In this document: in pieces, positions 19,001 to 27,926 of the stretch
Position numbering within the stretch: position 1 is the stretch's first letter
Layout: the number at the start of each line of letters is the position of its first letter
From: Verrucomicrobiia bacterium
GTDB lineage: Bacteria; Verrucomicrobiota; Verrucomicrobiia; Verrucomicrobiales; Akkermansiaceae
DNA length: 64,000 bases
Direction: 5' to 3'
Assembly: GCA_030432565.1 (NCBI GenBank)
Contig: JAUIGV010000007.1
Span: 1-64,000, forward strand
Made by a program: the position numbers and the translations under genes
The notes under the pieces: model-generated
The model's database searches: none
Seen by the model: the letters and a program-made list of their open reading frames with translations, nothing else
What the model was told of the DNA's origin: nothing

Positions 19001-22000
19001 CTGGTTTTCGCATCTGCCAGCGAAACACTGCGGTATGTGGAGCCATCCGGATCCACCAAAAGAACGTGAACATGCTGACGGTCCCCAAAGGCATCGATCT
19101 TAATACTGATTCGACCATTCTTGTCGGGAACCAAATTGGGAATGACAACGGGATCTCTCCCCAGAAATTCGTATGATGACGAACCGATGGACCTCGCCAC
19201 ACTTTCTTTTTTCTTGGCCCGGGAATTCCGGGAAGCGGCCGGCGCGGTAGCCGGAACCGGCCGGCGATCAAAGCGATCTCCTGCCTCCAACATTTCTTTT
19301 CCGGACTCGGTATCGCGAACAGCCCATGGGTTAAGGAGAATTTCAGGCCGCTCAAGCATGTTTCCAACAAATTTTCGGGCATAACGACGCTCTAAGATAT
19401 ACCGCAATTCATCACCCAAACTACGTCCACTGATATAAAGGCTCGGAAGATAGCGGGCGAAGCCCGTGCGAAGCCCGGCACGCTGGGAAGCTCCAAGAGC
19501 AGCAAACGGATCGTTCCCCGGAAGGAATCTTGTGCCAATTACATGCACACGGGTCAGGGGATCCAACCCCGTCACATCAATCTCCAGAGTCTTGTCATTC
19601 GCCTCCACCGATTTCAAATGCGAAGCCTGTCTTGTCGGCAGCTCCAGCATGCGTGCCGGGTTAAAAAGGTAGCCTTCGGAGATCTGACCATCACCAACCA
19701 ATACCTTCATTGTTTGAGAAGAGGCTTTCAGAATCAGGCGGTAGTCGCCTGCCGGGAGAGGCGCCACCAGATAACCATCGACCAGCTTGAGCCGGGCAAA
19801 TTCGTCGGCAACAAATCCCCCTGACCGGTAGGAATAGAAAGCCACTTCGCGGCGATTCAGGGAGCCCACAAATGGCACTTTGAGTTCTTGTTTATCGGAC
19901 AGGGTGACGAGATCCACTTGGTCACGACGGTCGTTCTCCAAAGACCAAGCCCGGGACTGACCACTCGCAGCCTCTACCGTTACGCTTTCAATCCCGGTGA
20001 GAGGTCCAAGATCGACACTTCCCCTTTCGGTGGTCTTCAGAGTCGCCTTTCGCTGATTTTTAAAATGGCGGTGATTTATCGTCACATTGAGATTTTGTCC
20101 GTCGAGGGGCTCGGCATTTCGGCCAAAAAACTCAACGCGATACCTGCCGTCGATTTTGCTCAAGTAGAGATCTCCGACGACATCACCTTTGAGAACTTCG
20201 TTCACCTTAAAAGACCGTGAATCCGTTAGTTCCACAAGTCTGCCTCCTTCACTGGCAATCTTCATTTTCACCCGGAGAGTCGCTACGAGATTGGTGAGGC
20301 GATCGGGCACTCTGAATTCGTGGACAAACTCGCGATCGCTCAAGAGCTTGATATCTTCGACGCTCATACTTGCGGGAAGTCCGTCCAGATCGGTTGAACT
20401 GAACTCCAGAGAAGCACTCTCGATCTCTGAGAGCGATATCGTTTGCCCGGCAACCTCAAGAGTCGGACGAAGAATCAAACGCCCTCTTCCGCCAGTGCGG
20501 AGGGACTCTTGATCGAGGTGCATTCCGGCCGTAATTTGATAAGCCTCTCCAGGTTGGACCAGCCTGGCCATCGTCGCGTAACCGGCTGAGTCTTGAATCA
20601 CCACAGATCGAGTCCCGGGATTACCGGAAAAAGGAATGACCAGGCGACCGGTCCCGTCAGTTTCATATCGGGTCTTCCCAAGCCAAAGCGCCGCTCCTTT
20701 CAGGGCTTGGTTGGCCTCGTCAAGAATCGTAACCAGCTCTCCCTGCGGGATGGTGCGATGAATCAGCCCAAGGGCTCCTTTGCGGATCACAGCCCGGCTG
20801 CTTTTACCGCCTCCGATAAATTCAACCACCCACAGACCTCGGCGATTGGGAATTGATGCCAGCTTAAATTCCCTTTCCGTCTTAAGTTGCGGTGCCACAT
20901 CGAACTCATGAACCTCGCGAAAGTTTGCCACCAAGCCATCGAGGTCAATGTCGGTACTAACTTCATTCCCAAGACTCCGGTAATAATTCAGGGTGTTGAT
21001 CTCAAAAACCTTCACAATGAGATTCGGCACATTTTTGAGATGCATCTTCAAGCTCACCGCATCGCCAATGGCATGGGTCTCCTGATTGGTGGGATCAAAC
21101 TCAATGTCCACGCGGTCTTTCAGAGCCTGGAATTCAGACGGGGTGAGAAGGGCGGCCCAGTCTGATGGCTTTCCAACTCCCTTGGTGATCTTGGCCTCGG
21201 CAAAGACACGGCGAAGCCAGCCCTCGCCCAGATAAGGCGCGAACTTTGCGGTGTCCGGATCATCCTCCAGAAACTTTAAAAGGTAAGCCCTCACCAAGTC
21301 CTCGTCGCTTCCTTGCACCGAAGGAAGAGTAGTCACTTTCCGGTAATCCTGTCCGAGATCTGCGGGATGACGCCAGAGAGCCGGCTCCTCGTCACGCCAC
21401 TTGGGATTCAAATAGCTGACATTCCGGGGAAGAGCGAGATACTGCAAAAACCGTTTCTCATTCTCTTTCCCTTGGGCCCGGTCATGCATGAGCCGTTGAT
21501 AAAGAAGGTGGGCCTTTAAGGAATTGAAGGCAGGAGGCAAGGTCACCACAAATTTTTCTGCACGAGTCAGATAAGCTTCGCGAACCTCCGCTGAAGCAGC
21601 CATCGACTCATCGGCATTTGGCAGAAGCCGGGTCAGGTAGGTCTCCACAAAAGCAGCCGAATTGATCACATCATTTTTCAGTGCAAGAAGCTCTTCAAGT
21701 TGAGCCTTCGTCAACAAACGATGAATCCCAAACTCCCCAAACCCCTTGCTTTCCTTGCTTTTGAGATCGGTGTGAACCAGTGAAACCAACCCCGGCAAAT
21801 CCGGAGTTGAAGCCCGGGCAAGAAGATCCCGCACTTCTGAAGGCGTCAATTTGGGATTCCCTTCCAGAAATTTGTAAAATGCCGACGGCTGAAGATTCTG
21901 AAGCGAGCTCGACCCTCTCAAGGCGTCATCCAGAAACGCCTTCCACGAAACCAAATTTTGATCCAAAACGGCAGGATACTTGGCCTCCCGGGCCTTCCCT

Positions 22001-22389
22001 TCCTGCTGGTGATTCAGGGTCAAACCCATTTCCCGGCGGAGGTAGGCCAGGGTCGCTTTCGGGTCATCGGAATACCGGATCAGGGCTTCACGATGCTCGA
22101 TCTGCTGGCGCCGGCCGGAATTACGAAAGCGATTTTTCCATTCCTCGAGAATCCGATTGAGCTCCTTGAGATTCCTCTCATTCTGAAAATGCAGGGCGTG
22201 ATAGTAATAGTATTCCTCGGTTCCGGGAATCAGAAGCTGCAGCGCCTTCTCCCGGTCGGCAGTGAGAGCAAAATCTTCAACAAATCCAACCTCCTGCTGC
22301 GCCACGACGCTGAAACTGGCCAAAATCGAAACGCCAAGCGCAACAATCCAGCGACAGCATGGTTGTGATAAATCAATGGTCTTCTTCAT
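16066..22389 (-). CDS. Very large exported protein with macroglobulin-like beta domains and an internal duplication
   Basis: I start at the ATG at 22387-22389, which gives a proper signal peptide (hydrophobic WIVALGVSILASFSVVA then QQ) and 2,107 residues. Long beta-rich stretches resemble MG-type domains of alpha-2-macroglobulin-like proteins (for example HVHVLLVDPDGSTYRSVSL). There is no thioester CGEQ. A module near residues 435-535 (NVPNLIVKVFEI ... VEFIGGGKSSRAVI) recurs near 1920-2010 (NVPEVTVNYYEM ... VEVIGGGKTTSTAVY), indicating internal duplication. A helical, TPR-like stretch precedes the second copy. The words NDPFAAL and GIDPFGVEL share a D-P-F motif with other exported proteins here. 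It lies 138 bases downstream of the PVC dehydrogenase gene. The function is unknown; protease trapping or envelope structure are possibilities. Confidence 0.7.
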   Translation of the reverse strand: MKKTIDLSQPCCRWIVALGVSILASFSVVAQQEVGFVEDFALTADREKALQLLIPGTEEYYYYHALHFQNERNLKELNRILEEWKNRFRNSGRRQQIEHREALIRYSDDPKATLAYLRREMGLTLNHQQEGKAREAKYPAVLDQNLVSWKAFLDDALRGSSSLQNLQPSAFYKFLEGNPKLTPSEVRDLLARASTPDLPGLVSLVHTDLKSKESKGFGEFGIHRLLTKAQLEELLALKNDVINSAAFVETYLTRLLPNADESMAASAEVREAYLTRAEKFVVTLPPAFNSLKAHLLYQRLMHDRAQGKENEKRFLQYLALPRNVSYLNPKWRDEEPALWRHPADLGQDYRKVTTLPSVQGSDEDLVRAYLLKFLEDDPDTAKFAPYLGEGWLRRVFAEAKITKGVGKPSDWAALLTPSEFQALKDRVDIEFDPTNQETHAIGDAVSLKMHLKNVPNLIVKVFEINTLNYYRSLGNEVSTDIDLDGLVANFREVHEFDVAPQLKTEREFKLASIPNRRGLWVVEFIGGGKSSRAVIRKGALGLIHRTIPQGELVTILDEANQALKGAALWLGKTRYETDGTGRLVIPFSGNPGTRSVVIQDSAGYATMARLVQPGEAYQITAGMHLDQESLRTGGRGRLILRPTLEVAGQTISLSEIESASLEFSSTDLDGLPASMSVEDIKLLSDREFVHEFRVPDRLTNLVATLRVKMKIASEGGRLVELTDSRSFKVNEVLKGDVVGDLYLSKIDGRYRVEFFGRNAEPLDGQNLNVTINHRHFKNQRKATLKTTERGSVDLGPLTGIESVTVEAASGQSRAWSLENDRRDQVDLVTLSDKQELKVPFVGSLNRREVAFYSYRSGGFVADEFARLKLVDGYLVAPLPAGDYRLILKASSQTMKVLVGDGQISEGYLFNPARMLELPTRQASHLKSVEANDKTLEIDVTGLDPLTRVHVIGTRFLPGNDPFAALGASQRAGLRTGFARYLPSLYISGRSLGDELRYILERRYARKFVGNMLERPEILLNPWAVRDTESGKEMLEAGDRFDRRPVPATAPAASRNSRAKKKESVARSIGSSSYEFLGRDPVVIPNLVPDKNGRISIKIDAFGDRQHVHVLLVDPDGSTYRSVSLADAKTRIRDLRLLSNALDPKRHFTEQEQVTLLKKGDSLRIPDLLNSDFEVYDHLGAVYRYFLTLKNDETLREFSFVTEWDALTREEKRSKYSKYACHELSFFVSRKDPVFFKEVVLPHLASKKDLTFMDDFLLGNPLNKYFQFFEYARLNVVERILLAQSDGKRMAALGLDLENRLALRPPNLDLTKQWFGAALAGGAFGNTYAGVKLTTALQNRKGLRSNSFYSLGDNAPAAPANEAPEAEMKMELEQLEKQVSALKEVKSKSRALSRKPGAGIDPFGVELSKKLKEVDQLFRALEPTKEWAENNYFHLRQNEQVYQLVAENRFWLDLAKHGGGPGFGSRHLGEVTGSFAEMMFALAFLDLPFEAPKHKDEIKEGALDFTAGGNALFFHREVKEAGMAENRPPLLVSQSYFQLNDRYRMEDGQKVDKFVTGEFVRGVVYGSQVVVTNPTSARQRLDILSQIPKGAIAVRGLRTTESKPVQLEPYATHRLEIAFYFPASGQFPVYPAHLSKSGEVIAHADGLTFNVVDKPTTVDQTSWAWISQWGEEADVLKFLETQNLHAIDLTKMAWRCREDGEFFLKALEILNLRGLYHSAIQEYSVAHNHKEGIAQLLLMQERFLDQCGVALSCDLITVDPINRRRFEHLEYKPLINNRAHALGGENRILNPVVREQYAQFLRVLSQKKQLDDLDHLATTYYLFLQDRVAEALAHLKQVNPAKLKTKMQYDYFQAYAAFYEADLPKARRLAAKYEKYPVDRWRNRFADLTAQIKEVEGAGPEVIEDGNREQEQQLAAAREPSLALEVEGVKATLDFQNVPEVTVNYYEMDLEFLFSTNPFVSSDTSRFAIIQPNKSMKMKLQGQKGSKIFTLPAEYQASNVIVEVIGGGKTTSTAVYANELKTILSDSMGLLTVRHEKTGKPLPKVYVKVYADTADGVKFFKDGYTDLRGKFDYASVSSTGLGEVRKFSVLVMSEEHGATVLEASIPQR

Positions 22390-22527
22390 AAGTGGTATCT
22401 CTGGCAAGGCTGTCCAGCCGGATACCGGAATCGGCAACAGGCTGGAAAGCAGTTTTCCTATTGATAAGGAAACGCCAGACGACAACTTCTTGGAAGAAAA
22501 TCCGCCTTTTTTTGAATCAGGAGAAGA

Positions 22528-25500
22528 TCAACGGTAAATGCGGCTTTTTGAGTCACCGCCTGACATCAGATACCCCATGAGATCCTTGAGTTCACTTGGA
22601 TTGAGAGAATTGATCAATCCGGCCGGCATCTGGGAATTGCTGGTCTGCTTCACCGACTTTACCTGATCGACCGTGGTCAGGAATGGCTCGCCGGAATGAC
22701 CTGCGGGATAGATTGAAACGTCTTTTCCATTTCGAACATACAGCCCCTGCTTTTGGGTCCCATCCGCCAACAAAATATCGAACATGCTGTATTGATCGGA
22801 GACATCCTTGTTAGGGTTAATGATGGCCTCAAGAACGTAGCTGGTATCAAACTTGTTGGGAATGCTGCTCAGATCAGGGCCGATGTCCCCCCCCAGCCCG
22901 CCAAGCCGATGACAAGCGCCGCAGCTGACTGAGAAATACAAGCTGCGGCCATTCTGAAAACTTGCTCCTTTAAGGGACTTCACATGCTTCCCCGCCGACT
23001 CGAGCGTGTATTGCCGACCGGGCCCCTGCGGAGGCTTGATCTCAAAGTCCGGGACCGGGTTAAAACTCTCTCCGGAAATATCAGCCAAAGCCGAACGATG
23101 CTCGTTGCTCATCTGCGACAAATGCAGGTCTCGAATGTTGGCGAGGAATCCCGGGAAGCTTGCCCCTCCTGAGCCTTTTCCGGCTTCATTCAGCAATTCA
23201 ATGCAGGCTTTGCGTTGCTCCAAGGTCCAGCCGTTCTGAACGTTCGAAAGCATCAAAACATAATAGACTTCGCGCGAGGGAGGCGGATTATCGAGAAAGC
23301 CCTTGATGGACGCACCGTAACTTGGATTCCGTGCTGCGATGGCAGCCCAATCCGGGACGATTGTTTCTGGGCGATTCTTGATCAAAGCAATCGTCTTGGC
23401 GACGACCTCGGGAGACTGCAGGTAAGTCAAAACACGAATCAGTTCAGTATTTAAATCGGCGTTGTCCGCAGGCAGCTCGCGCTCAAGAACATTCAAGATC
23501 ATCTCGCGTTGTATTTCTGAAGGACGGTCCATGCGAATAAAGGTCAGCGACAGGGCACGAAGAAATCCCAGCTTCTGAGACAGTGGGAGGCTGGCAAAAG
23601 GGATCCTCCCCAAAGTATTGAAGACAAGAGATTGTTGTTCGGCAGACCCGCTTCGAGCGAGCGCCACACAGGCCGTGATCATCGTTTGGTGGGAACTCAC
23701 TCCGTTAAGCCTTTCGATCCAGGTTTCAACCGGCTGCGACTCGACTGCCACCCTTGCAGCATGACGGAGAAATCGATCTTCCGACCCCAGATAGGGCCAG
23801 GCCATCTCGACGGCTGATGAATCCACCACTCCGTGAAAATTTTCCAACTGCCGCGCCAACTGCCGCGCCTTGGTCGGATCCAGAGCCGGAGCGGGCTCTG
23901 TTGATTCCTTGCCGGTGTAACGCACACGATACATCGCAGACTGGGTTCCCCGCCCTCCCACTAAAAAGTAAAGATGACCGTCCTTACCCACTGCGGCATC
24001 AGTGAGAGGAAGGGCAGACCGGGAGAGAAAATTCTCACGGGTGCCAACATACCCCGCTCCTTCTTGCTTGAGGTGAATCGCCCAGATCGTTCCGAAAGTC
24101 CAATCGAAGGCATAGAGAGCCCGCTGATATTTGACCGGAAATTTGGTTCCCGTTCCCGAAAGCAAACCCGTCGGAGATCCAGGTCCGATCTCAACCACCG
24201 GAGGAAGGCTGTCCTCGTAATAATTGGGCCACTTACCGGTGCCCGAGCGCCAACCGTAGTCGGAACCGCTGACCGAAAAATTAATTCGAGTGGGACGATA
24301 CCAATGACTGCCGACATCCCATTCCATATCGGCATCGTAGATAAAAAGATCGGCGGCGGAATTCAGCGCGATATCATAGGCGTTACGCATTCCGATACTG
24401 TGAAGGTCGTGCGTCTTGCTTTGGGGATCATACCGGCTGATCCAACCTCCCGGAGCAAGGCGCCCGCGTGCGTGCCCCCGGGCGTCCCAGAGACGGGGTA
24501 AAAGATGATCCTCACTCCACGATTGCACCCGCTTTCGAGTGATCGAATCTTGGGGCGGAATGGGGGCGTGGTTTCCACCCACCACATAGAGTTGTTTGCC
24601 AGACTCATCCGGAATCACCGCGTGATTTCCGTGCTCGCCACCCCCGTTGTTCGAGGGCTGTTTTTCGGCCTGATCCGGCAGGCCGTCGCCATTTGAATCA
24701 ATCACCCGGTAGAGCGCCCCACCGTTACGGTGAAACCAGAGGCTTCCTTGAAACCAGGTTAGCCCCTGGGCTCCGGACAAAATCTGATCCGAACCGGCTT
24801 CGGTGACTCTCAATGGAGTAACCACTGTCCCACCGTCACTAACGACGATTCGAAAGAGCCCCTTCCCACCCTGGTCGGTGGCGTAAAAACTTCCATCCGG
24901 AGCAACGCAAAGGGAAACCCATGAGCCCTGCTCGCCCTTGGGAACGGTGTAAAGGAGCTCAGCCTCGAATCCCTCTGCAATTTGAAATTCATCAGGCTCG
25001 GCCGCCTTGTCCGGGGCCTTCTCACCCGGAATCCCCCACGGTTGCACTCCAAGCTTTCCAAGCGTTTTCAATTTGGCGTTCCAATCCGAATCATCGAACC
25101 CCGGCTTCTCCCAACCATCAGCGGCCTCCAGCGATAACTTCCAATCCTCACCCGAGACAACCTCCCAATTCTTCCCGTCCGCCATTTCAACCTTCAGTTT
25201 AAACACGAAGGCCGCGACCCCGCCTTTGTTTTGCGCCTTTACCGCAATTTGGTTGCGACCCTTTTTCAAGAGCGACTTCGCCTTGGCGACCAACAGTGGT
25301 TGCTGCCAATCCGGCACCTTGCCGATCGCCTTGCCATTGACCCACACGGTCGCCCTGTTGTCGCAGGTCGTGTAAAGCGAGGCCGATTTCACATCGCCGG
25401 TAATCTCAAACTGATGACGCAAATAGATCGGCTCATCATTTGTCTTGTCAGCCCGCCAAACCCATTGAGCGGCACTGGATTTCGAGGGCTTGGCCTCGGT

Positions 25501-25569
25501 CGTTTGAAATGACCCGAAAACGGAACAAATCGCAAATGCGAACAGGACGGGCTTGCGTGCAAATTTCAT
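22528..25569 (-). CDS. PVC-type membrane-bound dehydrogenase with C-terminal CxxCH heme domain
   Basis: A 1,013-residue exported protein. After the signal peptide comes a sugar-binding-like beta domain (about 30-180, with TTCDNRATVWVNGKAIG). A glucose/sorbosone-dehydrogenase-like propeller follows (about 190-550, with SVSGSDYGWRSGTGKW), then helical HEAT-like repeats (about 560-850). The C-terminal heme domain has Cys883-Cys886-His887 in SCGACHRLGGLGGDIGPDL. This matches the putative membrane-bound dehydrogenase and heme-binding families expanded in Planctomycetota and Verrucomicrobiota. They are thought to oxidise sugars or polysaccharide products in the periplasm and pass electrons to cytochromes. 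The substrate is unknown. Confidence 0.9.
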   Translation of the reverse strand: MKFARKPVLFAFAICSVFGSFQTTEAKPSKSSAAQWVWRADKTNDEPIYLRHQFEITGDVKSASLYTTCDNRATVWVNGKAIGKVPDWQQPLLVAKAKSLLKKGRNQIAVKAQNKGGVAAFVFKLKVEMADGKNWEVVSGEDWKLSLEAADGWEKPGFDDSDWNAKLKTLGKLGVQPWGIPGEKAPDKAAEPDEFQIAEGFEAELLYTVPKGEQGSWVSLCVAPDGSFYATDQGGKGLFRIVVSDGGTVVTPLRVTEAGSDQILSGAQGLTWFQGSLWFHRNGGALYRVIDSNGDGLPDQAEKQPSNNGGGEHGNHAVIPDESGKQLYVVGGNHAPIPPQDSITRKRVQSWSEDHLLPRLWDARGHARGRLAPGGWISRYDPQSKTHDLHSIGMRNAYDIALNSAADLFIYDADMEWDVGSHWYRPTRINFSVSGSDYGWRSGTGKWPNYYEDSLPPVVEIGPGSPTGLLSGTGTKFPVKYQRALYAFDWTFGTIWAIHLKQEGAGYVGTRENFLSRSALPLTDAAVGKDGHLYFLVGGRGTQSAMYRVRYTGKESTEPAPALDPTKARQLARQLENFHGVVDSSAVEMAWPYLGSEDRFLRHAARVAVESQPVETWIERLNGVSSHQTMITACVALARSGSAEQQSLVFNTLGRIPFASLPLSQKLGFLRALSLTFIRMDRPSEIQREMILNVLERELPADNADLNTELIRVLTYLQSPEVVAKTIALIKNRPETIVPDWAAIAARNPSYGASIKGFLDNPPPSREVYYVLMLSNVQNGWTLEQRKACIELLNEAGKGSGGASFPGFLANIRDLHLSQMSNEHRSALADISGESFNPVPDFEIKPPQGPGRQYTLESAGKHVKSLKGASFQNGRSLYFSVSCGACHRLGGLGGDIGPDLSSIPNKFDTSYVLEAIINPNKDVSDQYSMFDILLADGTQKQGLYVRNGKDVSIYPAGHSGEPFLTTVDQVKSVKQTSNSQMPAGLINSLNPSELKDLMGYLMSGGDSKSRIYR

Positions 25570-25652
25570 AGGTTGGATGGTTGAGGGTTATCCCGGAGAG
25601 CATTCCGCGAATCGCGCGGGATGAACATCTCAAAATGACCTCAAGTTGACTT

Positions 25653-26411
25653 TCAGCAACTCGAATCCCGACCGGAAACACGGGACAAGGCATCTGCAAA
25701 TTTCGCCGAAGGCCCGGACAACTCGCGACCGTCGATCGAAGCCACTGGCCTCAGCCGTCTCAGGGCATTGCTGAGCCAAATTTCATCAACACTGTCCAAA
25801 ACCTCCATCGGCCACTCTCCTTCTTGCACCTCCAGATGTCGCACGACCTCTTGGCGCATCACTCCAGGAAGACAACCGGTCTTTAGCGAAGGGGTGTGAA
25901 GGACTCCGTCTTTCACAAAAAAGAGGTTGGAGATACAGGCCTCGCAAATTTCCCCCCGGGTGTTGGGCCGGATCACTTCATCAAAGCCGGACTCGCGCAG
26001 CAGGATCATATTCTCCGCGTATGAAGTGCTCTTAACTTGTGCCAACGGGCTCCGCTCGTTGACCGGATATGATGAAGTCACGACATGAATTTCGCCCCCT
26101 TCTTCCGGCAATGGCTCAGCGGAAATCAAACACCCCTCGCCCAAGGTCACCCTCACTCTCGCGGACTCCAAATGGTTCGCCGCAATCACTCTGCGTATCG
26201 TATCGAGAAGAACGGCCCGCCCGGGAACCACCAACCCAAGTTTTTTGGCCGAAGAGCACAGTCTCGCATGATGCTGAGTCCAGAGACATGGCTCGCCACC
26301 CTCGGCCCGGATGGTCTCGAAGGCGCCCTCGCCGCGCAGAAACACAGCATCCGAGACGGGAAGCGAAAACTCCCCGCCCTCGATCAGCCGGTCATTCCAG
26401 GAGACGATCAT
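25653..26411 (-). CDS. Class IV PLP aminotransferase / 4-amino-4-deoxychorismate lyase-like
   Basis: A 252-residue member of the fold-type IV aminotransferase family. The ATG at 26409-26411 is preferred over a GTG at 26429 because AGAGGTG stands a few bases upstream, one of very few good ribosome-binding sites in this window. Conserved features are DRLIEGGEFSLPVSD, FLRGEGAFETIR, a candidate PLP lysine in VKSTSYAENMIL and the ISNLFFVKDG/TGCLPGVMRQEV cofactor-phosphate region. The length and GEGAFET word point to aminodeoxychorismate lyase (folate) or D-amino-acid transaminase rather than a branched-chain enzyme. The exact substrate is not decided by sequence reading. Confidence 0.85.
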   Translation of the reverse strand: MIVSWNDRLIEGGEFSLPVSDAVFLRGEGAFETIRAEGGEPCLWTQHHARLCSSAKKLGLVVPGRAVLLDTIRRVIAANHLESARVRVTLGEGCLISAEPLPEEGGEIHVVTSSYPVNERSPLAQVKSTSYAENMILLRESGFDEVIRPNTRGEICEACISNLFFVKDGVLHTPSLKTGCLPGVMRQEVVRHLEVQEGEWPMEVLDSVDEIWLSNALRRLRPVASIDGRELSGPSAKFADALSRVSGRDSSC

Positions 26412-26450
26412 CGACACCTCTTTAGCCACCGTTTAAGAACTCAACAAGCC

Positions 26451-27059
26451 TTGAACTTCCTCGCCCACTTCCATCTCGCACGGCCTACCGACGGATCCCG
26501 CGTAGGTGCACTGCTCGGTGACTTTGTTCGCGGCACTCCGCAAAGCCTGCGGGCCCGGTTGCCATCCGAGCTGGTCGAGGGGATCGTCCTCCACCGGGCC
26601 ATCGACCACTTCACCGACAGCCACGAAATTTTCCTCAGAACGAAAAAGCTCCTCAGCCCACCGAGAAGGCGCTTTGCGGGGATCATCGTCGACATTTTCT
26701 TTGACCACCTTCTGGCGCAAATGTGGTCTGAATACTCCAAGGTCCCTCTCCGCAAATTCATCGCCGAAATGTATCGGACCCTCGAACGCCGGGACGACTG
26801 GCTCACACCTGAAGTCAGCGCCATCATTGGACGAATGCAAAAGGAGAATTGGCTGGGGACCTACGGCACTATTTCTGGTCTCGCCCTAACCTTTCGCAGG
26901 GTCAGTCAGCGCCGGGCTTTCCTCGCTCCACTGGTGGGAGCCGAAGATGACCTAACCAGCCACTATCAATCTTTCACGACCGCTTTTCAAAGCTTCTATC
27001 CCGAGGTGATCTCGTTCGCTGCCGGGGAAAACCCGGGTGGCGCGTTGAGCTCGCCATAG
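26451..27059 (+). CDS. acpH: Acyl-carrier-protein phosphodiesterase (DUF479/AcpH)
   Basis: The family begins with the word LNFLAHFHLA, so I start at the TTG at 26451, giving 202 residues, close to E. coli AcpH. The in-frame upstream extension to 26085 lies antisense to the aminotransferase and is not homologous. AcpH removes the 4'-phosphopantetheine arm from holo-ACP and belongs to the HD-like phosphohydrolases. Supporting words are GALLGDFVRGTP, VLHRAIDHFTDSH and VDIFFDHLLA. The start is only 39 bases from the divergent aminotransferase start. The 3' end overlaps the convergent Cys-cluster gene by 64 bases. Confidence 0.88.
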   Translation: MNFLAHFHLARPTDGSRVGALLGDFVRGTPQSLRARLPSELVEGIVLHRAIDHFTDSHEIFLRTKKLLSPPRRRFAGIIVDIFFDHLLAQMWSEYSKVPLRKFIAEMYRTLERRDDWLTPEVSAIIGRMQKENWLGTYGTISGLALTFRRVSQRRAFLAPLVGAEDDLTSHYQSFTTAFQSFYPEVISFAAGENPGGALSSP

Positions 27060-27640
27060 AAATCCCGCCCCGAGATTGCCCCGAGCATTTCGAGCTCCAT
27101 CCTAAGCGATTCTCGTGCAGGCCGGGCCGAGGCCACCGATTTTCCGCACGGCGTAAAAGTCGCGAAGCGAGCTTTATCTCCCTTCCGGGAAAGCAAGGTC
27201 AGCATTGGCCGGTCGCCTTCATTCTTCAAAATCAGCGGATGCATCCAGCAGGAAGTGGGTTTGTAAAACCAAGGATGCCTTCCCTCTTCCACTGCGCGAA
27301 GCTGCCAACGGCAGCGGTGTTGAGCATCCAGAAAAACACAGCGGGTTTTGGGAAAGTGGTCCGGGAAATCATCGGCAAGCTGATCTGATGACGCTTCAAC
27401 CGTCTCAGTCTTAAAACGGCCATCCTCAAGCTTAACGACTCCCTCGCTTTCCCGGCTTAAAACATCGGCTTCCTCAGGCGACAAAATCACCCCGTCGTGG
27501 CAGCAGGTCGCACGACACACCGCCAGTTCACAAATCGGCAACGGTATTTCAAACGCGCCATGGTCAACGGCGGCCTCGGCTAACGATGAGGCCAGTCCCC
27601 GAACCGTGTCTCGAAATATCGTGGTCGGTTCCAGAGGCAA
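26996..27640 (-). CDS. Cysteine-cluster protein (DUF3109/YkgJ-like)
   Basis: A 214-residue cytosolic protein with a set of conserved cysteines: CELAVCRATCCHDGVILS near residues 37-54, CVFLDAQHRCRW in the middle, then TSCWMHPL and a later CGKS. This pattern (CCxxG...E, then CxF...C, then KPxSCxxxP) is that of the DUF3109/YkgJ group, thought to bind zinc or an iron-sulfur cluster. The biochemical role is unknown. It lies 12 bases downstream of a small lipoprotein gene on the same strand and may be the tail of that transcript. The last 64 bases are antisense to acpH. Confidence 0.75.
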   Translation of the reverse strand: MPLEPTTIFRDTVRGLASSLAEAAVDHGAFEIPLPICELAVCRATCCHDGVILSPEEADVLSRESEGVVKLEDGRFKTETVEASSDQLADDFPDHFPKTRCVFLDAQHRCRWQLRAVEEGRHPWFYKPTSCWMHPLILKNEGDRPMLTLLSRKGDKARFATFTPCGKSVASARPARESLRMELEMLGAISGRDFYGELNAPPGFSPAANEITSG

Positions 27641-27652
27641 AATCAGAAGAGT

Positions 27653-27868
27653 TTACTCGCCGGAATCGGCGTCTTTCTTCTCGTTTCCACCTTCGGGCTT
27701 GGAATGCCCACCTTCCTTCTTGTGCTCCGAATCGTCACCATGCTCACCGTGGGCGGGAAAAAGGTTGATGGTATCGCTGGACTTCGGAGGATCGGATTCC
27801 CACTCGTGACGCTCGCAAGAACACAGACCAAGAGCGACAAGCGCTGTAAGAACCGAGAAAAGTTTCAT
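27653..27868 (-). CDS. Small His/Lys/Glu-rich lipoprotein
   Basis: From the ATG at 27866-27868 this gives 71 residues. A short signal peptide (MKLFSVLTALVALG) ends in L-C-S-C, an acceptable lipobox. The mature part is very hydrophilic, rich in His, Glu, Lys, Asp and Gly (HGEHGDD, HKKEGGHSKPEGG), and may be unstructured or metal-binding. A longer frame to 27994 would overlap the DUF58 gene and adds no signal. It lies 58 bases after the DUF58 gene and 12 before the Cys-cluster gene on the same strand. No homology is recognised. Confidence 0.65.
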   Translation of the reverse strand: MKLFSVLTALVALGLCSCERHEWESDPPKSSDTINLFPAHGEHGDDSEHKKEGGHSKPEGGNEKKDADSGE

Positions 27869-27926
27869 GACGCCCGTTGGATAGTCGAGGCTGATGAAAA
27901 TGGCAACCCCGCTTTTTACCCGAAAC

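Noticed and set aside
26085-26450. N-terminal extension of acpH
   Set aside because: The extension is antisense to the aminotransferase and AcpH homologues begin at LNFLAHFHLA.
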